Assembly (NCBI RefSeq): GCF_900564155.1
Contig: NZ_LS999839.1
Span: 2,539,097-2,603,096, forward strand
DNA from: Pedobacter schmidteae
GTDB lineage: Bacteria > Bacteroidota > Bacteroidia > Sphingobacteriales > Sphingobacteriaceae
Length of the DNA stretch: 64,000 bases
Reading direction: 5' to 3'
Part shown: in pieces, positions 18,337 to 27,823 of the stretch
How positions within the stretch are numbered: position 1 is the first letter of the stretch
Layout of the letters: every line of letters begins with the position of its first letter
Notes under the pieces: generated by a model
Database searches by the model: none
Seen by the model: only the letters and a program-made list of their open reading frames with translations
What the model was told of the DNA's origin: nothing
Program-made: the position numbers and the translations under genes

Positions 18337-18362
18337 CCGGGGATGGGTGCAACCATTCCCGG
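18337..18362. terminator. Hairpin in the fecR-susC intergenic gap
   Basis: A 10-bp stem CCGGGGATGG (18337-18346) / CCATTCCCGG (18353-18362) with one wobble pair. The T-run lies on the plus-strand side (18363-18369), that is, against the direction of the flanking genes. In the gene direction it has no U-tract, so it may be an attenuating or stabilising structure that separates regulator and receptor transcripts. Confidence 0.4.
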
Positions 18363-18393
18363 TTTTTTTGTAAGGCCATCTTTATGAGTAGTT

Positions 18394-19518
18394 TTACGGC
18401 ATAACGATGATCCTCCTTCCTTCAACTTTAAAATTTACATTCCCGGTTAGTTCCATAACTTTTAACAGCACAGATACATTCCTCGATTTAGATACCTCAC
18501 CCGAAAAAGTCTGTTTTAAATCTACTCCCGGTTGGTATACCACCTCTACGTCGTACCAGCGGGCAATTTTATTCATGATGCTTTTGATGTCTTCATTAAA
18601 TTTGAAATACCCATTTTTCCAGGAAACTACCTCTTCAATATCCACATTGCGGGCAAGACTCAACTGCTGCGCATTAAACTGGGACTGTTGTCCGGGTTTG
18701 AGAATGAGCGTTTTATTACTTCCCCCATCGGCAACTTTGACTGAACCTTCTAATAAGGTCGTTTTTACCATCTGTTCATTTTCATAAGCCATAATGTTAA
18801 AATGCGTACCCAATACTTCGATGGTTTGCCCTTTGCTGCTTACCTTAAAAGGTGCAGCTTTATTATGTGCCACTTCAAAATAGGCCTCACCGGTAATTTC
18901 CACTTTACGTACGCCTCTGGTAAAATGAGTAGGGTAACTTAAGGAGGAACCTGCATTGAGCCAGACCTTGGTTCCATCCTCCAAAATCACCTGATATTGT
19001 CCGCCAATAGGTGTGGTGATGGTGTTCTTTTCGCTAAGTCCGGCTTCCTGGTTATCGGTTTTTATTTGAGTACCATCGTTGTAAGCCAGCTCACCAGCTT
19101 TAATTATAATCCCTTTTTTATCACTGTTTAGGTTAATGGTTTGTCCATTGGCCAGGGTGAGCACCGCTTTATTGCTGCCCGGGGCTACATCGTTTTGGCT
19201 GATCATTTGAGTGCCGGCATCGACCCTTGCGCGATTAGATTGATAAAGCCAAAGGACTGTTCCTGTTACCAGCAATGCCACAGCCGCGGCAGCGGTTGTT
19301 TTTAACCACATGCTACTCCGTTTTGGTTGGATGACCCGGTTCAGTGCAGCCATGATCTCCTGTTTATCTTCCATCCGTTCCTCGGCGCTCATGTCGGGAG
19401 TCTGATCCAGATTGCGCTGCAGATACCAGGATTCCAGCAGCGCTTTTTCCGCTTCTGTACAATTTCCCGCTACATATTTTTCTAACAACGCTTGTGCCTT
19501 TTTCTGTTCCATAGTCAA
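18394..19518 (-). CDS. FecR-family anti-sigma factor
   Basis: The 374-residue protein has a cytoplasmic N-terminal helical region (LLEKYVAGNCTEAEKALLESWY) that should bind the sigma factor, one membrane helix (about 92-110, AAAVALLVTGTVLWLY), a FecR domain (NGQTINLNSDKKGI ... GQYQVILEDGTKVWLNAGSS ... GEAYFEVAHN) and a C-terminal DUF4974-type segment (FKVEGRRIIVMP). It relays substrate binding by the STN-containing SusC receptor to the sigma factor encoded 72 bases upstream. Order and strand match the sigma-fecR-susC-susD module. Confidence 0.94.
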   Translation of the reverse strand: MTMEQKKAQALLEKYVAGNCTEAEKALLESWYLQRNLDQTPDMSAEERMEDKQEIMAALNRVIQPKRSSMWLKTTAAAAVALLVTGTVLWLYQSNRARVDAGTQMISQNDVAPGSNKAVLTLANGQTINLNSDKKGIIIKAGELAYNDGTQIKTDNQEAGLSEKNTITTPIGGQYQVILEDGTKVWLNAGSSLSYPTHFTRGVRKVEITGEAYFEVAHNKAAPFKVSSKGQTIEVLGTHFNIMAYENEQMVKTTLLEGSVKVADGGSNKTLILKPGQQSQFNAQQLSLARNVDIEEVVSWKNGYFKFNEDIKSIMNKIARWYDVEVVYQPGVDLKQTFSGEVSKSRNVSVLLKVMELTGNVNFKVEGRRIIVMP

Positions 19519-19590
19519 TCAGACATTTAATGCCTTATATAAAGAGATACAGCTAAGTATGGGGGAGGGGGTAAATAAAAATGAAAAAAA

Positions 19591-20169
19591 TTAAAAGCCC
19601 ATCAAAAGAGAGACGATAAGGTAGAAACCTAACTTAAAACGGAGTATTTTTAAGGCATGTTGCACATGCTTACGAACTGTAAATTCTGATATGTTCAGTT
19701 GTCCCGCAATTTCTTTATGGCTCAGGTTCTCTTTTCTGCTCAATTCAAAAACCTCACGCATTTTACCAGGCATGCCGGCAATCTCAATTTCAATGCGTTT
19801 CTGCATTTGTTTTTCCCGTACCAGATGATCGGTAATGCAATTGCCCTCGTCCATAAAATCTTCTAGCGAACTGAGGTATTCGGACTCTACTTTTTTATGC
19901 GATAAAAGATTGAATATCCGGTTCCGTACCGCTGCCGATAAGTAGCTGATCAGGCTGGGCTCAAAAGATAAAGTTTCCCGTTTTTCCCAAAGGGCCAGGA
20001 AAAGCTCATGAATAATGTCTTTGGTCTCTTCGCGGTTGCGCATCCATTTATAAGCATGACTATGCAGCAACCAGAAGTACCGGTCATAAATTTCAGTAAA
20101 AGCCATGCGGTCGCCATCCCTTAATAAGGTGGTTAACTCGTAATCGCTTAATTCACTGTATGCTGACAT
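19591..20169 (-). CDS. ECF RNA polymerase sigma factor, Bacteroidetes FecI-like family
   Basis: The 192-residue protein has sigma region 2 (AFTEIYDRYFWLLHSHAYKW, then ETKDIIHELFLALWEKR) and region 4 (MREVFELSRKENLSHKEIAG, helix-turn-helix ISEFTVRKHVQHALKILR). It ends with a short hydrophobic tail (FYLIVSLLMGF), seen in many Bacteroidetes ECF factors. It should drive the downstream susC unit when released by the FecR protein. It is head-to-head with a second, separate sigma gene at 20438, with about 270 bases between them. Confidence 0.94.
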   Translation of the reverse strand: MSAYSELSDYELTTLLRDGDRMAFTEIYDRYFWLLHSHAYKWMRNREETKDIIHELFLALWEKRETLSFEPSLISYLSAAVRNRIFNLLSHKKVESEYLSSLEDFMDEGNCITDHLVREKQMQKRIEIEIAGMPGKMREVFELSRKENLSHKEIAGQLNISEFTVRKHVQHALKILRFKLGFYLIVSLLMGF

Positions 20170-20437
20170 ATTTTGTATATATTATCTATGGCGAAGGTAG
20201 ATATTTTAATGTTAATTTAAAACCTAAGTATTAAAATGAAATCCCGATGACTTGAAACCTTTATTTTGATCATGGTTAATTTGAGTTAAAATATGAGGTT
20301 TAACGGTGCAGGCAAACAGCTTGTTTTATGAAAATAAATATAGTAAAATAATAATTAATGACAACATCGCGGTAATTGCTATTGAGAAGATGCAGTTTGT
20401 GTTAATTTTTGTAGTTTCGGGTAGCGAACCAAACCAA

Positions 20438-21025
20438 ATGAACATCTACAATAACTACAGTGAGGAAAAATTGCTTCACCTTCTTACAGAAGGGGATGCC
20501 AATGCCCTAAGCAGTCTGTATTATTTACATGTAAAGCAATTAAAGTTTTTTGTGTTACGAACAGCTAAGTCGGCAGCCTTGACAGAGGATGTTGTACATG
20601 ATACTTTTATAAAGGTTTGGGAAAACAGAGATAAGATCAATGTTGCACAACCCTTTAAACCCTATTTATATACCATAGCCCGCAGGCACTTACTTAATCT
20701 TTTGAAACGTGCACAGCATGAGTTGAGTATTTTAGAAGAAATGAAGAAAAATGTGCAGCTTGAAGCGTGTACCACTGAGTTGTTGATGGATTATACGGAA
20801 AGCAGTTCGATATTTAGCGAAGCGATAAACAGTTTGCCCCAACAAAGGAAAGAAGTATTTATCCGTTGCCGGATACAGGGGTTAACTTATAAACAGGCTG
20901 CCACAGAATTGGGCATTTCGGAAAGTACAGTTAACCAGCAAATGGTGAAAGCCTTGAAGAGCATTAGAGAGCTGATTACCATCCGGACAGCTGTATTGGT
21001 ATTGATGGCTGCCATAGGAAAATAA
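20438..21025 (+). CDS. Second ECF RNA polymerase sigma factor, FecI-like
   Basis: The 195-residue protein has sigma region 2 (LSSLYYLHVKQLKFFVLRTA, LTEDVVHDTFIKVWENRDKI) and region 4 (RKEVFIRCRIQGLTYKQAAT, helix-turn-helix ISESTVNQQMVKALKSIREL) with a hydrophobic C-terminal tail. The start ATG 20438 (MNIYNNYSEEKLL) is preferred over an in-frame GTG at 20306, whose extra 44 residues have no family match. It begins the plus-strand locus: fecR, susC, susD and two lipoprotein genes follow. It is clearly a different paralogue from the one at 19591-20169, so the two loci are likely to answer to different inducers. Confidence 0.92.
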   Translation: MNIYNNYSEEKLLHLLTEGDANALSSLYYLHVKQLKFFVLRTAKSAALTEDVVHDTFIKVWENRDKINVAQPFKPYLYTIARRHLLNLLKRAQHELSILEEMKKNVQLEACTTELLMDYTESSSIFSEAINSLPQQRKEVFIRCRIQGLTYKQAATELGISESTVNQQMVKALKSIRELITIRTAVLVLMAAIGK

Positions 21026-21088
21026 TTTTTTTTATTTAGGATAGATGTATCGTTGCTGCCATTTGTATAGGTTATAAAAGGAGGCAAA

Positions 21089-22273
21089 TTGAACAACGAA
21101 ATCATACAGCTGTTTATAAAGTATTTAAATAACCAATGTAGTACTATTGAACTTGAAAAGGTTTATAAACTGATTGAAGAGGGTAGTTATAAAGACGAAT
21201 GGGAGTTTGTACTTACTGAGGATGCGGCTGTATTGGTGAATAGCACTTATCAGTCGGAAATGCTTCCGGACGAAGTGAAAGGACTGCACGATAAAATACA
21301 AGCTACCCTGGCGCAAGGAGATGTTACAATAGGGCACTCTTCTGTAAGGTTTGCATCCTGGAAAAGGCTTACCGCCGCTGCGGTGGTATTGATTACCTTA
21401 AGTGCAGGTATTTTCTATTATATGTCTGGCCAACCTCAAGCCAATAGTGTAGCAAATGATATTGCTCCCGGAGGAAATAAAGCCATACTTACACTGGCTG
21501 ACGGTAAAAAAATCATTCTCTCTGATGCTAAAAACGGCGAACTGTCGGCAGTGGCAGGGGTGGTGGTAACCAAGTTGGCGGATGGTCAGATTGTATATAC
21601 CGTAAAACCAGGTAAAGACATCAATACACAACCCAATACCATTGAAACGCCGAGAGGTGGGCAATATCAGGTTGTTTTACCTGATGGTAGCAAGGTGTTG
21701 CTGAATGCTGCTTCAAGTTTAACCTATCCGGCTTCGTTTGCCACCCTCAAAGAAAGGCGGGTAAAGCTAAAAGGGGAAGCGTACTTTGAGGTAGCAACAG
21801 TAAAGTTAAAGGAGCATAAGGTACCTTTTGTTGTGGAAACGGATAAGCAGGAAATAAATGTACTTGGTACGCATTTTAACGTGAACAATTATACGGATGA
21901 ACCTGCTGCCAAAACTACCCTTATTGAAGGTTCGGTAAGGATTAAATCTTCAGGAGCTCATAAATTACTTACGCCTGGAAATCAGGCGATAAGCGCAGGG
22001 GGCAGATTAACCATAACAGCGGCAAATATGGAGGAGGTAATGGCCTGGAAGAATGGCTATTTTATGTTCGAGAGCGAAAATATAGCATCGGTAATGAGAA
22101 AGATTTCCCGCTGGTACGATGTAGAAGTGGTGTTTGAAGGGGAAGTGCCAACAGATACTTTTGGTGGTACTGTGAGCCGTTTTAGTAACGTCTCTAAAGT
22201 GCTCAGAAAACTGGAATTAACAAAAAAGGTTCACTTTAGAATTGAAGAAAGGAGGATTATAGTTACCAAATAA
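21089..22273 (+). CDS. FecR-family anti-sigma factor with TTG start
   Basis: The 394-residue protein has an N-terminal sigma-binding region (IKYLNNQCSTIELEKVYKLI), one membrane helix (about 93-110, LTAAAVVLITLSAGIFYY), a FecR domain (GGQYQVVLPDGSKVLLNAAS, GEAYFEVATV, VLGTHFNVNNY) and the C-terminal DUF4974-type segment (FRIEERRIIVTK). No ATG is placed to give a complete N-terminus, so the start is TTG at 21089. It is preceded by the purine-rich AAAAGGAGG at 21076-21084, an unusually strong Shine-Dalgarno match for this phylum, four bases from the start. It controls the sigma factor just upstream. Confidence 0.9.
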   Translation: MNNEIIQLFIKYLNNQCSTIELEKVYKLIEEGSYKDEWEFVLTEDAAVLVNSTYQSEMLPDEVKGLHDKIQATLAQGDVTIGHSSVRFASWKRLTAAAVVLITLSAGIFYYMSGQPQANSVANDIAPGGNKAILTLADGKKIILSDAKNGELSAVAGVVVTKLADGQIVYTVKPGKDINTQPNTIETPRGGQYQVVLPDGSKVLLNAASSLTYPASFATLKERRVKLKGEAYFEVATVKLKEHKVPFVVETDKQEINVLGTHFNVNNYTDEPAAKTTLIEGSVRIKSSGAHKLLTPGNQAISAGGRLTITAANMEEVMAWKNGYFMFESENIASVMRKISRWYDVEVVFEGEVPTDTFGGTVSRFSNVSKVLRKLELTKKVHFRIEERRIIVTK

Positions 22274-22453
22274 CTACAAAACCGAAATCTATAAAGTAAT
22301 CTTAAAAGAAAAAGCCAGAAGTGCTTGCAACACAACTGGCCAATGTCTTGATTACTAAGTCAACAAAACTTGCGATTCAATCAACTTTTACCCGCAGGCA
22401 GCCACAGATCCTTGGACGGATCGATGCTAACCTGCAATTAACCAGACTAACAA

Positions 22454-25400
22454 ATGTATAAAAATTATGCTAATGAACTTGGTGTGCCCGAAAGGTATAT
22501 CAATAAACTTCTGCTGATGATGCGACTAACCACCGTAATACTAATAGCAACTATAATGCAGGTAAGTGCAGCCGGATTTGCGCAGAGAATTACCCTCTCT
22601 AAGAAGAAGGCAACGTTGAAAAGTATTTTTAAAGAGATACGCAAACAAAGTAATTATGATTTTATCTATACCGATGGCCTGTTACAAAATGTAAAAGCGG
22701 TAGATATTGATGTAAAAGCTGTTTTGCTGAATGAAGTATTGGAACAGTTATTTGTCGGACTACCGCTTTCGTACACGATAGAGGACCAAACTGTGGTGCT
22801 GCGCGAAAAAATTAATACGCCTTTAATTGGTAAGCTCTCGCCCCGTGTGATTGATATCCGTGGTCGTGTAACCGATCAGCAAGGAAAAGGAATCCCTGGG
22901 GTAACAGTCAGGATAAAAGGGGAAACAGGTGGCAGTACCACCAATAGCAATGGCGATTTCAGTATTGTGACGACCTCCGCAAAGGCCATCCTTATTTTTT
23001 CCTATACCGGTTTTGTAACTCAGGAAATTCCTGCAGAGGGTAGGGCCAATCTGGATGTAGTGCTCAAAGAGGCTGTCGATGAACTCTCGGAGGTAGTGGT
23101 AGTGGGTTACGGAACGCAGAAAAAAATTACCGTAACAGGTTCCATCAGCTCGGTAAATATGGCCGATATGCGGACTCCGGTGGCCAGCTTATCTAATGCA
23201 TTGGCTGGAAAAGTAGCTGGTGTCATTTCGATGCAATCGAGTGGTGAACCTGGATACGACAACTCCGAATTTACCATACGCGGATTGGGAACTTTTACCG
23301 GAAATACTTCTCCGCTGATTATTGTGGATGGTGTACAACGGGACGATGTGAACAGTGCTTTTGGAGGCTCGTTTAATAATATCGATCCTGAGGATGTAGC
23401 CAGCATTTCTTTGCTTAAAGATGCGTCCTCAACAGCCATGTATGGTGCCAAAGGGGCAAATGGTGTGCTTATCATCACCACCAAAAGAGGTGTTGCCGGC
23501 AAGCCAAAAATATCTTTAAAAGCCGAGACAGGCATCACAGGTTTTACCAAACGTCCCGAAATGCTGAATGGAATTCAGTACATGGAATTGCTGAATGAAG
23601 CCAGAGTAAATATGGGGCAGCTGCCTAATTATTCTAATGAACTGATTCAGAAAGCCGCCAGCGGTCTGGACCCTTACATGTACCCTAATGTAAACTGGAT
23701 TGATGAGGTTTATAAGAAACGATCGTCTTTAACCAACGCAAATCTAAATATAAACGGAGGTTCGGAGACTGTACGCTATTATATTTCCAGTTCATTTTAC
23801 AACCAGACCGGGCCATATAAAGTAGCCAATTTAAACGGTTACGATCCTAACCTGAATTTTAAACGTTATGATTTCAGGAGTAATATTGATGTAAATGTTA
23901 CCAAAAGCACTTTGCTACAACTAAATATTGGCGCAATGCTGGTTAATGCACGTTATCCTGGCATTAGTGCCGGTAACCTGTGGTACCTGGCTTATGCTAC
24001 AACGCCGGTTGCTTTCCCTACCCGCTATCCCGATGGCAAATGGGCGGGACCGATAGCAAATGGGGGAAGTAACCCTTTAAATGATGTACAGAACAAAGGT
24101 TATTCAGATGAATTCAGACCGGCAGTGCAATCGGTGTTTACCGTCAATCAAAAATTAGATGTACTAACGCCCGGTTTATCGTCTTATGCCAGGTTTTCCT
24201 TTGATAGTTATGGTAATTTCAACAACAAACGGACTGGGATAAACGACAACTGGTTGGCTATTGGCCGGAACGGCAATGGAGAACTAATGTTTACCCAAAC
24301 CCGATTAGGGCAACAATTTTTGGGTTATGAGCAAAGTTCTGATGGCGAGCGGGTAATGTACCTGGAAGGAAATTTGAATTACGACCGCACTTTTGGCCAT
24401 CATCGTGTAGGTGCAATGTTTTTATACAACATGAGAAACAGGCTTAAAAGCACTGCCGGCGACGTAATTAACGCAATTCCATTTCGAAATCAGAGTTTGG
24501 CCGGAAGGATGACCTATGGTTTTATGGACAAATACCTGATTGAGGTAAATGCGGGTTATACCGGATCTGAGAACTTTCAGAAGGGGAGTAAATTTGGATT
24601 GTTTCCTTCCATCTCTGGTGGTTGGGTCATTTCAAACGAAGGCTTTTTTAAACCGCTTAGCCAAACATTTAGTTTGTTGAAGTTAAGAGGATCTTATGGG
24701 GTTGTTGGAAATGACAACATTGGCGCAGGAAACAGGTTCCCTTATTTAACGCAAATAGGTGACGGTTTAAGCACCGGGTTTGGATTAAATGGAACCTGGT
24801 ACGGTGGATTGACCGAAAAACTGCTTGGTGTAGAAAACCTGACCTGGGAAAAATCGTACAAGGGAGGCATTGGACTTGAAATTGGCTTGTTTAACAAACT
24901 GAACCTGATTGTTGATATTTTTGATGAAAGACGTAAGGACATTTTAATTAGGCGGGAGTCTATTTCTTCGATTGCCGGATTGGGTTCAACTGCAATTTAC
25001 GCGAATTTAGGAGAAATGAGTAACCGCGGGGTAGACGCCAGCATCGAATACAATGACCAGATTGGAAAAGTAGGGTTAAGGGTATTTGGAAATGTAACTT
25101 ACAGTAAAAATAAAATCATCTTTGCTGATGAACCGGCAAGGAAATTTGCATATCAAAATCAAGCTGGTTTTGCCCATAATGAGTTTTTGGGTTATATAGC
25201 CGATGGCTATTATACAGATCAGGATGATATTGATTCAAGGCCCGAACAAAAGTTTAGTACGGTAAGACCGGGCGATATTCGCTACCTGGACCAAAATGGT
25301 GATGGCGTTATTGATGCTTATGATAGCCGAAGATTAGGTAAGTCGCCGTTCCCATCCTGGTTATATGGTGCAGGGTTTTCTGTGGCCTATAAAAAATTCG

Positions 25401-25876
25401 ATTTATCGTTGTTTTTTCAGGGAGTTGCCGATGTAGGTATTATGGCTAATGGCGAATATATTGATGCAAAAGGCGCAGGTGCAAACGGGGTAGGCGTTGT
25501 CCCGTTTTCGGGTTCAGGGCAGTATCAAAACAATACGCTGGCCGCAGCATTAGACAGGTGGACGGTAGACAATCCTCGTCAGGATGCTTATTATCCACGT
25601 TTATCTATAGGAAGCCTGTCGTACAACAATTATCTGAGCAGCACCCACTGGCTTAAAGATGGATCTTATCTACGCCTTAAACAAGCTTCTTTAGGTTATA
25701 CCCTTACTTCCGAGCAGCTGAAAAAAGCAGGCGCTCCGGTTTTGTATTTCTATGCATCCGGACAGAACCTTTTGACATTCAGTAAATTCAAAATATGGGA
25801 TCCCGAATTGGGATCTAATGGTGCAAAATATCCTATTACAAGAATGGTGACTTTTGGTGTGAGAGCTCAGTTTTAA
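22454..25876 (+). CDS. SusC/RagA-type TonB-dependent receptor with STN domain
   Basis: The 1140-residue protein has an N-terminal extension, a signal peptide (LMMRLTTVILIATIMQVSA), an STN domain (TLSKKKATLKSIFKEIRKQS), a carboxypeptidase-regulatory-like domain (DIRGRVTDQQGKGIPGVTVR), the characteristic SEVVVVGYGTQKK box, a plug with ALAGKVAGVISMQSSGEPGY and a C-terminal barrel ending MVTFGVRAQF. It imports a ligand across the outer membrane with TonB energy and signals to the FecR protein encoded 180 bases upstream. The susD partner begins 12 bases downstream. Confidence 0.96.
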   Translation: MYKNYANELGVPERYINKLLLMMRLTTVILIATIMQVSAAGFAQRITLSKKKATLKSIFKEIRKQSNYDFIYTDGLLQNVKAVDIDVKAVLLNEVLEQLFVGLPLSYTIEDQTVVLREKINTPLIGKLSPRVIDIRGRVTDQQGKGIPGVTVRIKGETGGSTTNSNGDFSIVTTSAKAILIFSYTGFVTQEIPAEGRANLDVVLKEAVDELSEVVVVGYGTQKKITVTGSISSVNMADMRTPVASLSNALAGKVAGVISMQSSGEPGYDNSEFTIRGLGTFTGNTSPLIIVDGVQRDDVNSAFGGSFNNIDPEDVASISLLKDASSTAMYGAKGANGVLIITTKRGVAGKPKISLKAETGITGFTKRPEMLNGIQYMELLNEARVNMGQLPNYSNELIQKAASGLDPYMYPNVNWIDEVYKKRSSLTNANLNINGGSETVRYYISSSFYNQTGPYKVANLNGYDPNLNFKRYDFRSNIDVNVTKSTLLQLNIGAMLVNARYPGISAGNLWYLAYATTPVAFPTRYPDGKWAGPIANGGSNPLNDVQNKGYSDEFRPAVQSVFTVNQKLDVLTPGLSSYARFSFDSYGNFNNKRTGINDNWLAIGRNGNGELMFTQTRLGQQFLGYEQSSDGERVMYLEGNLNYDRTFGHHRVGAMFLYNMRNRLKSTAGDVINAIPFRNQSLAGRMTYGFMDKYLIEVNAGYTGSENFQKGSKFGLFPSISGGWVISNEGFFKPLSQTFSLLKLRGSYGVVGNDNIGAGNRFPYLTQIGDGLSTGFGLNGTWYGGLTEKLLGVENLTWEKSYKGGIGLEIGLFNKLNLIVDIFDERRKDILIRRESISSIAGLGSTAIYANLGEMSNRGVDASIEYNDQIGKVGLRVFGNVTYSKNKIIFADEPARKFAYQNQAGFAHNEFLGYIADGYYTDQDDIDSRPEQKFSTVRPGDIRYLDQNGDGVIDAYDSRRLGKSPFPSWLYGAGFSVAYKKFDLSLFFQGVADVGIMANGEYIDAKGAGANGVGVVPFSGSGQYQNNTLAAALDRWTVDNPRQDAYYPRLSIGSLSYNNYLSSTHWLKDGSYLRLKQASLGYTLTSEQLKKAGAPVLYFYASGQNLLTFSKFKIWDPELGSNGAKYPITRMVTFGVRAQF

Positions 25877-25888
25877 TGACCATTTAAA

Positions 25889-27778
25889 ATGATGATGATG
25901 AACAACTTATTTAAAAATATTTTTGCTATCAGTTGCATTACGATGTGTTTGCTGATGTTTAGCCCGGGCTGCAAATATTTAGATGTAGCTCCTGATAATT
26001 TACTGACCTCTGATATGCTTTGGGAGACCAGGGCGAATGCCGAAGGCTACCTGAACCAGATTTATGGACAGGTTGTTATCCCTACGGATGATTATACAAC
26101 TTTGGGTGCCAGTGACGAAACTTCTTGTAGTATCCAGGGCGTAAATGTCCGAAAAATGATTGCAGGTAACTGGAATGCTCAAAGCAATTACTGGTACTAT
26201 TGGGGAGGCAATTATGCAGGGATCAGACAAAGTATCGTGTTTGAACAGAACATCGATAAAATGGCTGATGCCATCATCGGGGCCGATCTGAAAAAACAAT
26301 ACAAAGCTGAAGCCATCTTTCTGAGGGGCTGGTTTTATTGGAAATTGTTAAGGCAATATGGCCCGTTTGTTAAAATCACAGGAGTCTTAAGTCTTAATGA
26401 CGATTACAATAAATACCCGCGTGCACCTTTTGATGAATGTGTAGCCTACATCAACGAACTGTTGGATAGGGCTGCTGCCGATTTGCCCTCAACCTGGTCG
26501 GCCTCGTCAAACTATGGCAGGGCCACTAAAGCTTCTTGTCTGGCAGTAAAATCGCAAGTTACCTTGTGGGCCGCGAGTCCGCTGTGGAATGGCAATCCAA
26601 AATTGTCGGGTCTTAAAAATAACGATGGAACAGCGCTGGCGCCATTACAATATGATATCAGTAAATGGCGGGTAGCGGCTAATGCTGCCAAAGCCGTAAT
26701 AGACGTTGCAGGCTATAAATTGTTTACCAATCTGGACGAAGGGGATACCCAGTTTGATCCCTATCTTTCGTTCCGTAATTTGTTTTTAACCAACTGGAAT
26801 AACGAAATCCTGTTTTCTTCCAACAATCAAAAAACATCAGATTCATGGCATTGGGGCTATGAGGCACGCTGTTCACCTAAACCAGGTGGGTACGACATGC
26901 AGAATGCCACACAGAACGTGGTAGATGCATTTTATATGCGCAATGGAAGGACAATTGATGACCCGCTGTCGCAATATACCGAAACGGGATTTGTTCAATC
27001 TGATGATCCGGCAAACTGGGGAAGATCCAGAGATGGCTTAAATAGAGGTTACGTTAAGGGGAACTCGAATATGTACGTTAATCGTGAGGCCAGGTTTTAT
27101 GTGAGCATACAATACAATGGAAAAGCTGTTTTACCAGCACCAACACTGGACGACAGGAATTTCTTTTCTTCTGATGCCAATAAAGACGGAACAGGACGGG
27201 CTGAATTTTATTATTCAGGAAAATCGGGGGTAGGAGTAAACAATAACAGTGATATTACCGGTTATGACGTTTTGAAAAATGTAAGTCCGGCCGGAAATGC
27301 CCGGACAAGTTCAACTGTTTATCGCCCCTATATTCACCTTCGCCTTGCAGAAATGTATCTCAATTACGCCGAAGCCTTAAATGAGATTGAACCTAATCAC
27401 CCGGACATTTTGAAATATTTAAATCTGGTGAGACAACGTGCCGGGATTCCCGATTTGCAGACCGTATATCCTGCAGCCGTAGGTAATAAGGATGTGATGA
27501 GGAAATATATTTTGCAGGAAAGACAAGTGGAACTTGCATTTGAAGGCGACCGGTATTTTACCCTGATCAGAAGGCTGATGATGGGCGATGTGAAGGTGCA
27601 AAGCATTTATCGCATGAATACCATTGCCAGCGATGGTAACCAGGGCTTCGCTTTTGCCGATTTTAACAAGCGTATATTATTGCAAACCAGGGTGTGGACT
27701 GATAAAATGTACCTGTTCCCAATTGCACAGAGTGATAGAGACAAAAATTCGTCGCTGGTACAAAACCCGGGTTGGTAA
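25889..27778 (+). CDS. SusD/RagB-family nutrient-binding lipoprotein
   Basis: The 629-residue lipoprotein has a signal ending at MFSPGC, the N-terminal SusD box (YLDVAPDNLLTSDMLWETRA), TPR-like helices (YKAEAIFLRGWFYWKLLRQY) and the C-terminal SusD/RagB segment (RPYIHLRLAEMYLNYAEALN, RQRAGIPDLQ, LQERQVELAFEGDRYF). It binds the ligand on the cell surface and caps the SusC barrel encoded just upstream. It is of the large, classical RagB/SusD type, unlike the SusD-like_2 protein of the left locus. Confidence 0.96.
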   Translation: MMMMNNLFKNIFAISCITMCLLMFSPGCKYLDVAPDNLLTSDMLWETRANAEGYLNQIYGQVVIPTDDYTTLGASDETSCSIQGVNVRKMIAGNWNAQSNYWYYWGGNYAGIRQSIVFEQNIDKMADAIIGADLKKQYKAEAIFLRGWFYWKLLRQYGPFVKITGVLSLNDDYNKYPRAPFDECVAYINELLDRAAADLPSTWSASSNYGRATKASCLAVKSQVTLWAASPLWNGNPKLSGLKNNDGTALAPLQYDISKWRVAANAAKAVIDVAGYKLFTNLDEGDTQFDPYLSFRNLFLTNWNNEILFSSNNQKTSDSWHWGYEARCSPKPGGYDMQNATQNVVDAFYMRNGRTIDDPLSQYTETGFVQSDDPANWGRSRDGLNRGYVKGNSNMYVNREARFYVSIQYNGKAVLPAPTLDDRNFFSSDANKDGTGRAEFYYSGKSGVGVNNNSDITGYDVLKNVSPAGNARTSSTVYRPYIHLRLAEMYLNYAEALNEIEPNHPDILKYLNLVRQRAGIPDLQTVYPAAVGNKDVMRKYILQERQVELAFEGDRYFTLIRRLMMGDVKVQSIYRMNTIASDGNQGFAFADFNKRILLQTRVWTDKMYLFPIAQSDRDKNSSLVQNPGW

Positions 27779-27823
27779 AGGAATTCTTATTCATAGAAAA
27801 GCTTCATAATTATTTTAAAAAAT

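Noticed and set aside
20396..20419. TTTG and TAgtTTcG as promoter of the second sigma gene
   Set aside because: The spacer is only 12 bases and the -7 element has a mismatch, outside the usual consensus.
20306..20437. GTG-started extension of the second sigma factor
   Set aside because: The extra 44 residues are not part of any sigma family domain, and the ATG at 20438 gives the normal length.
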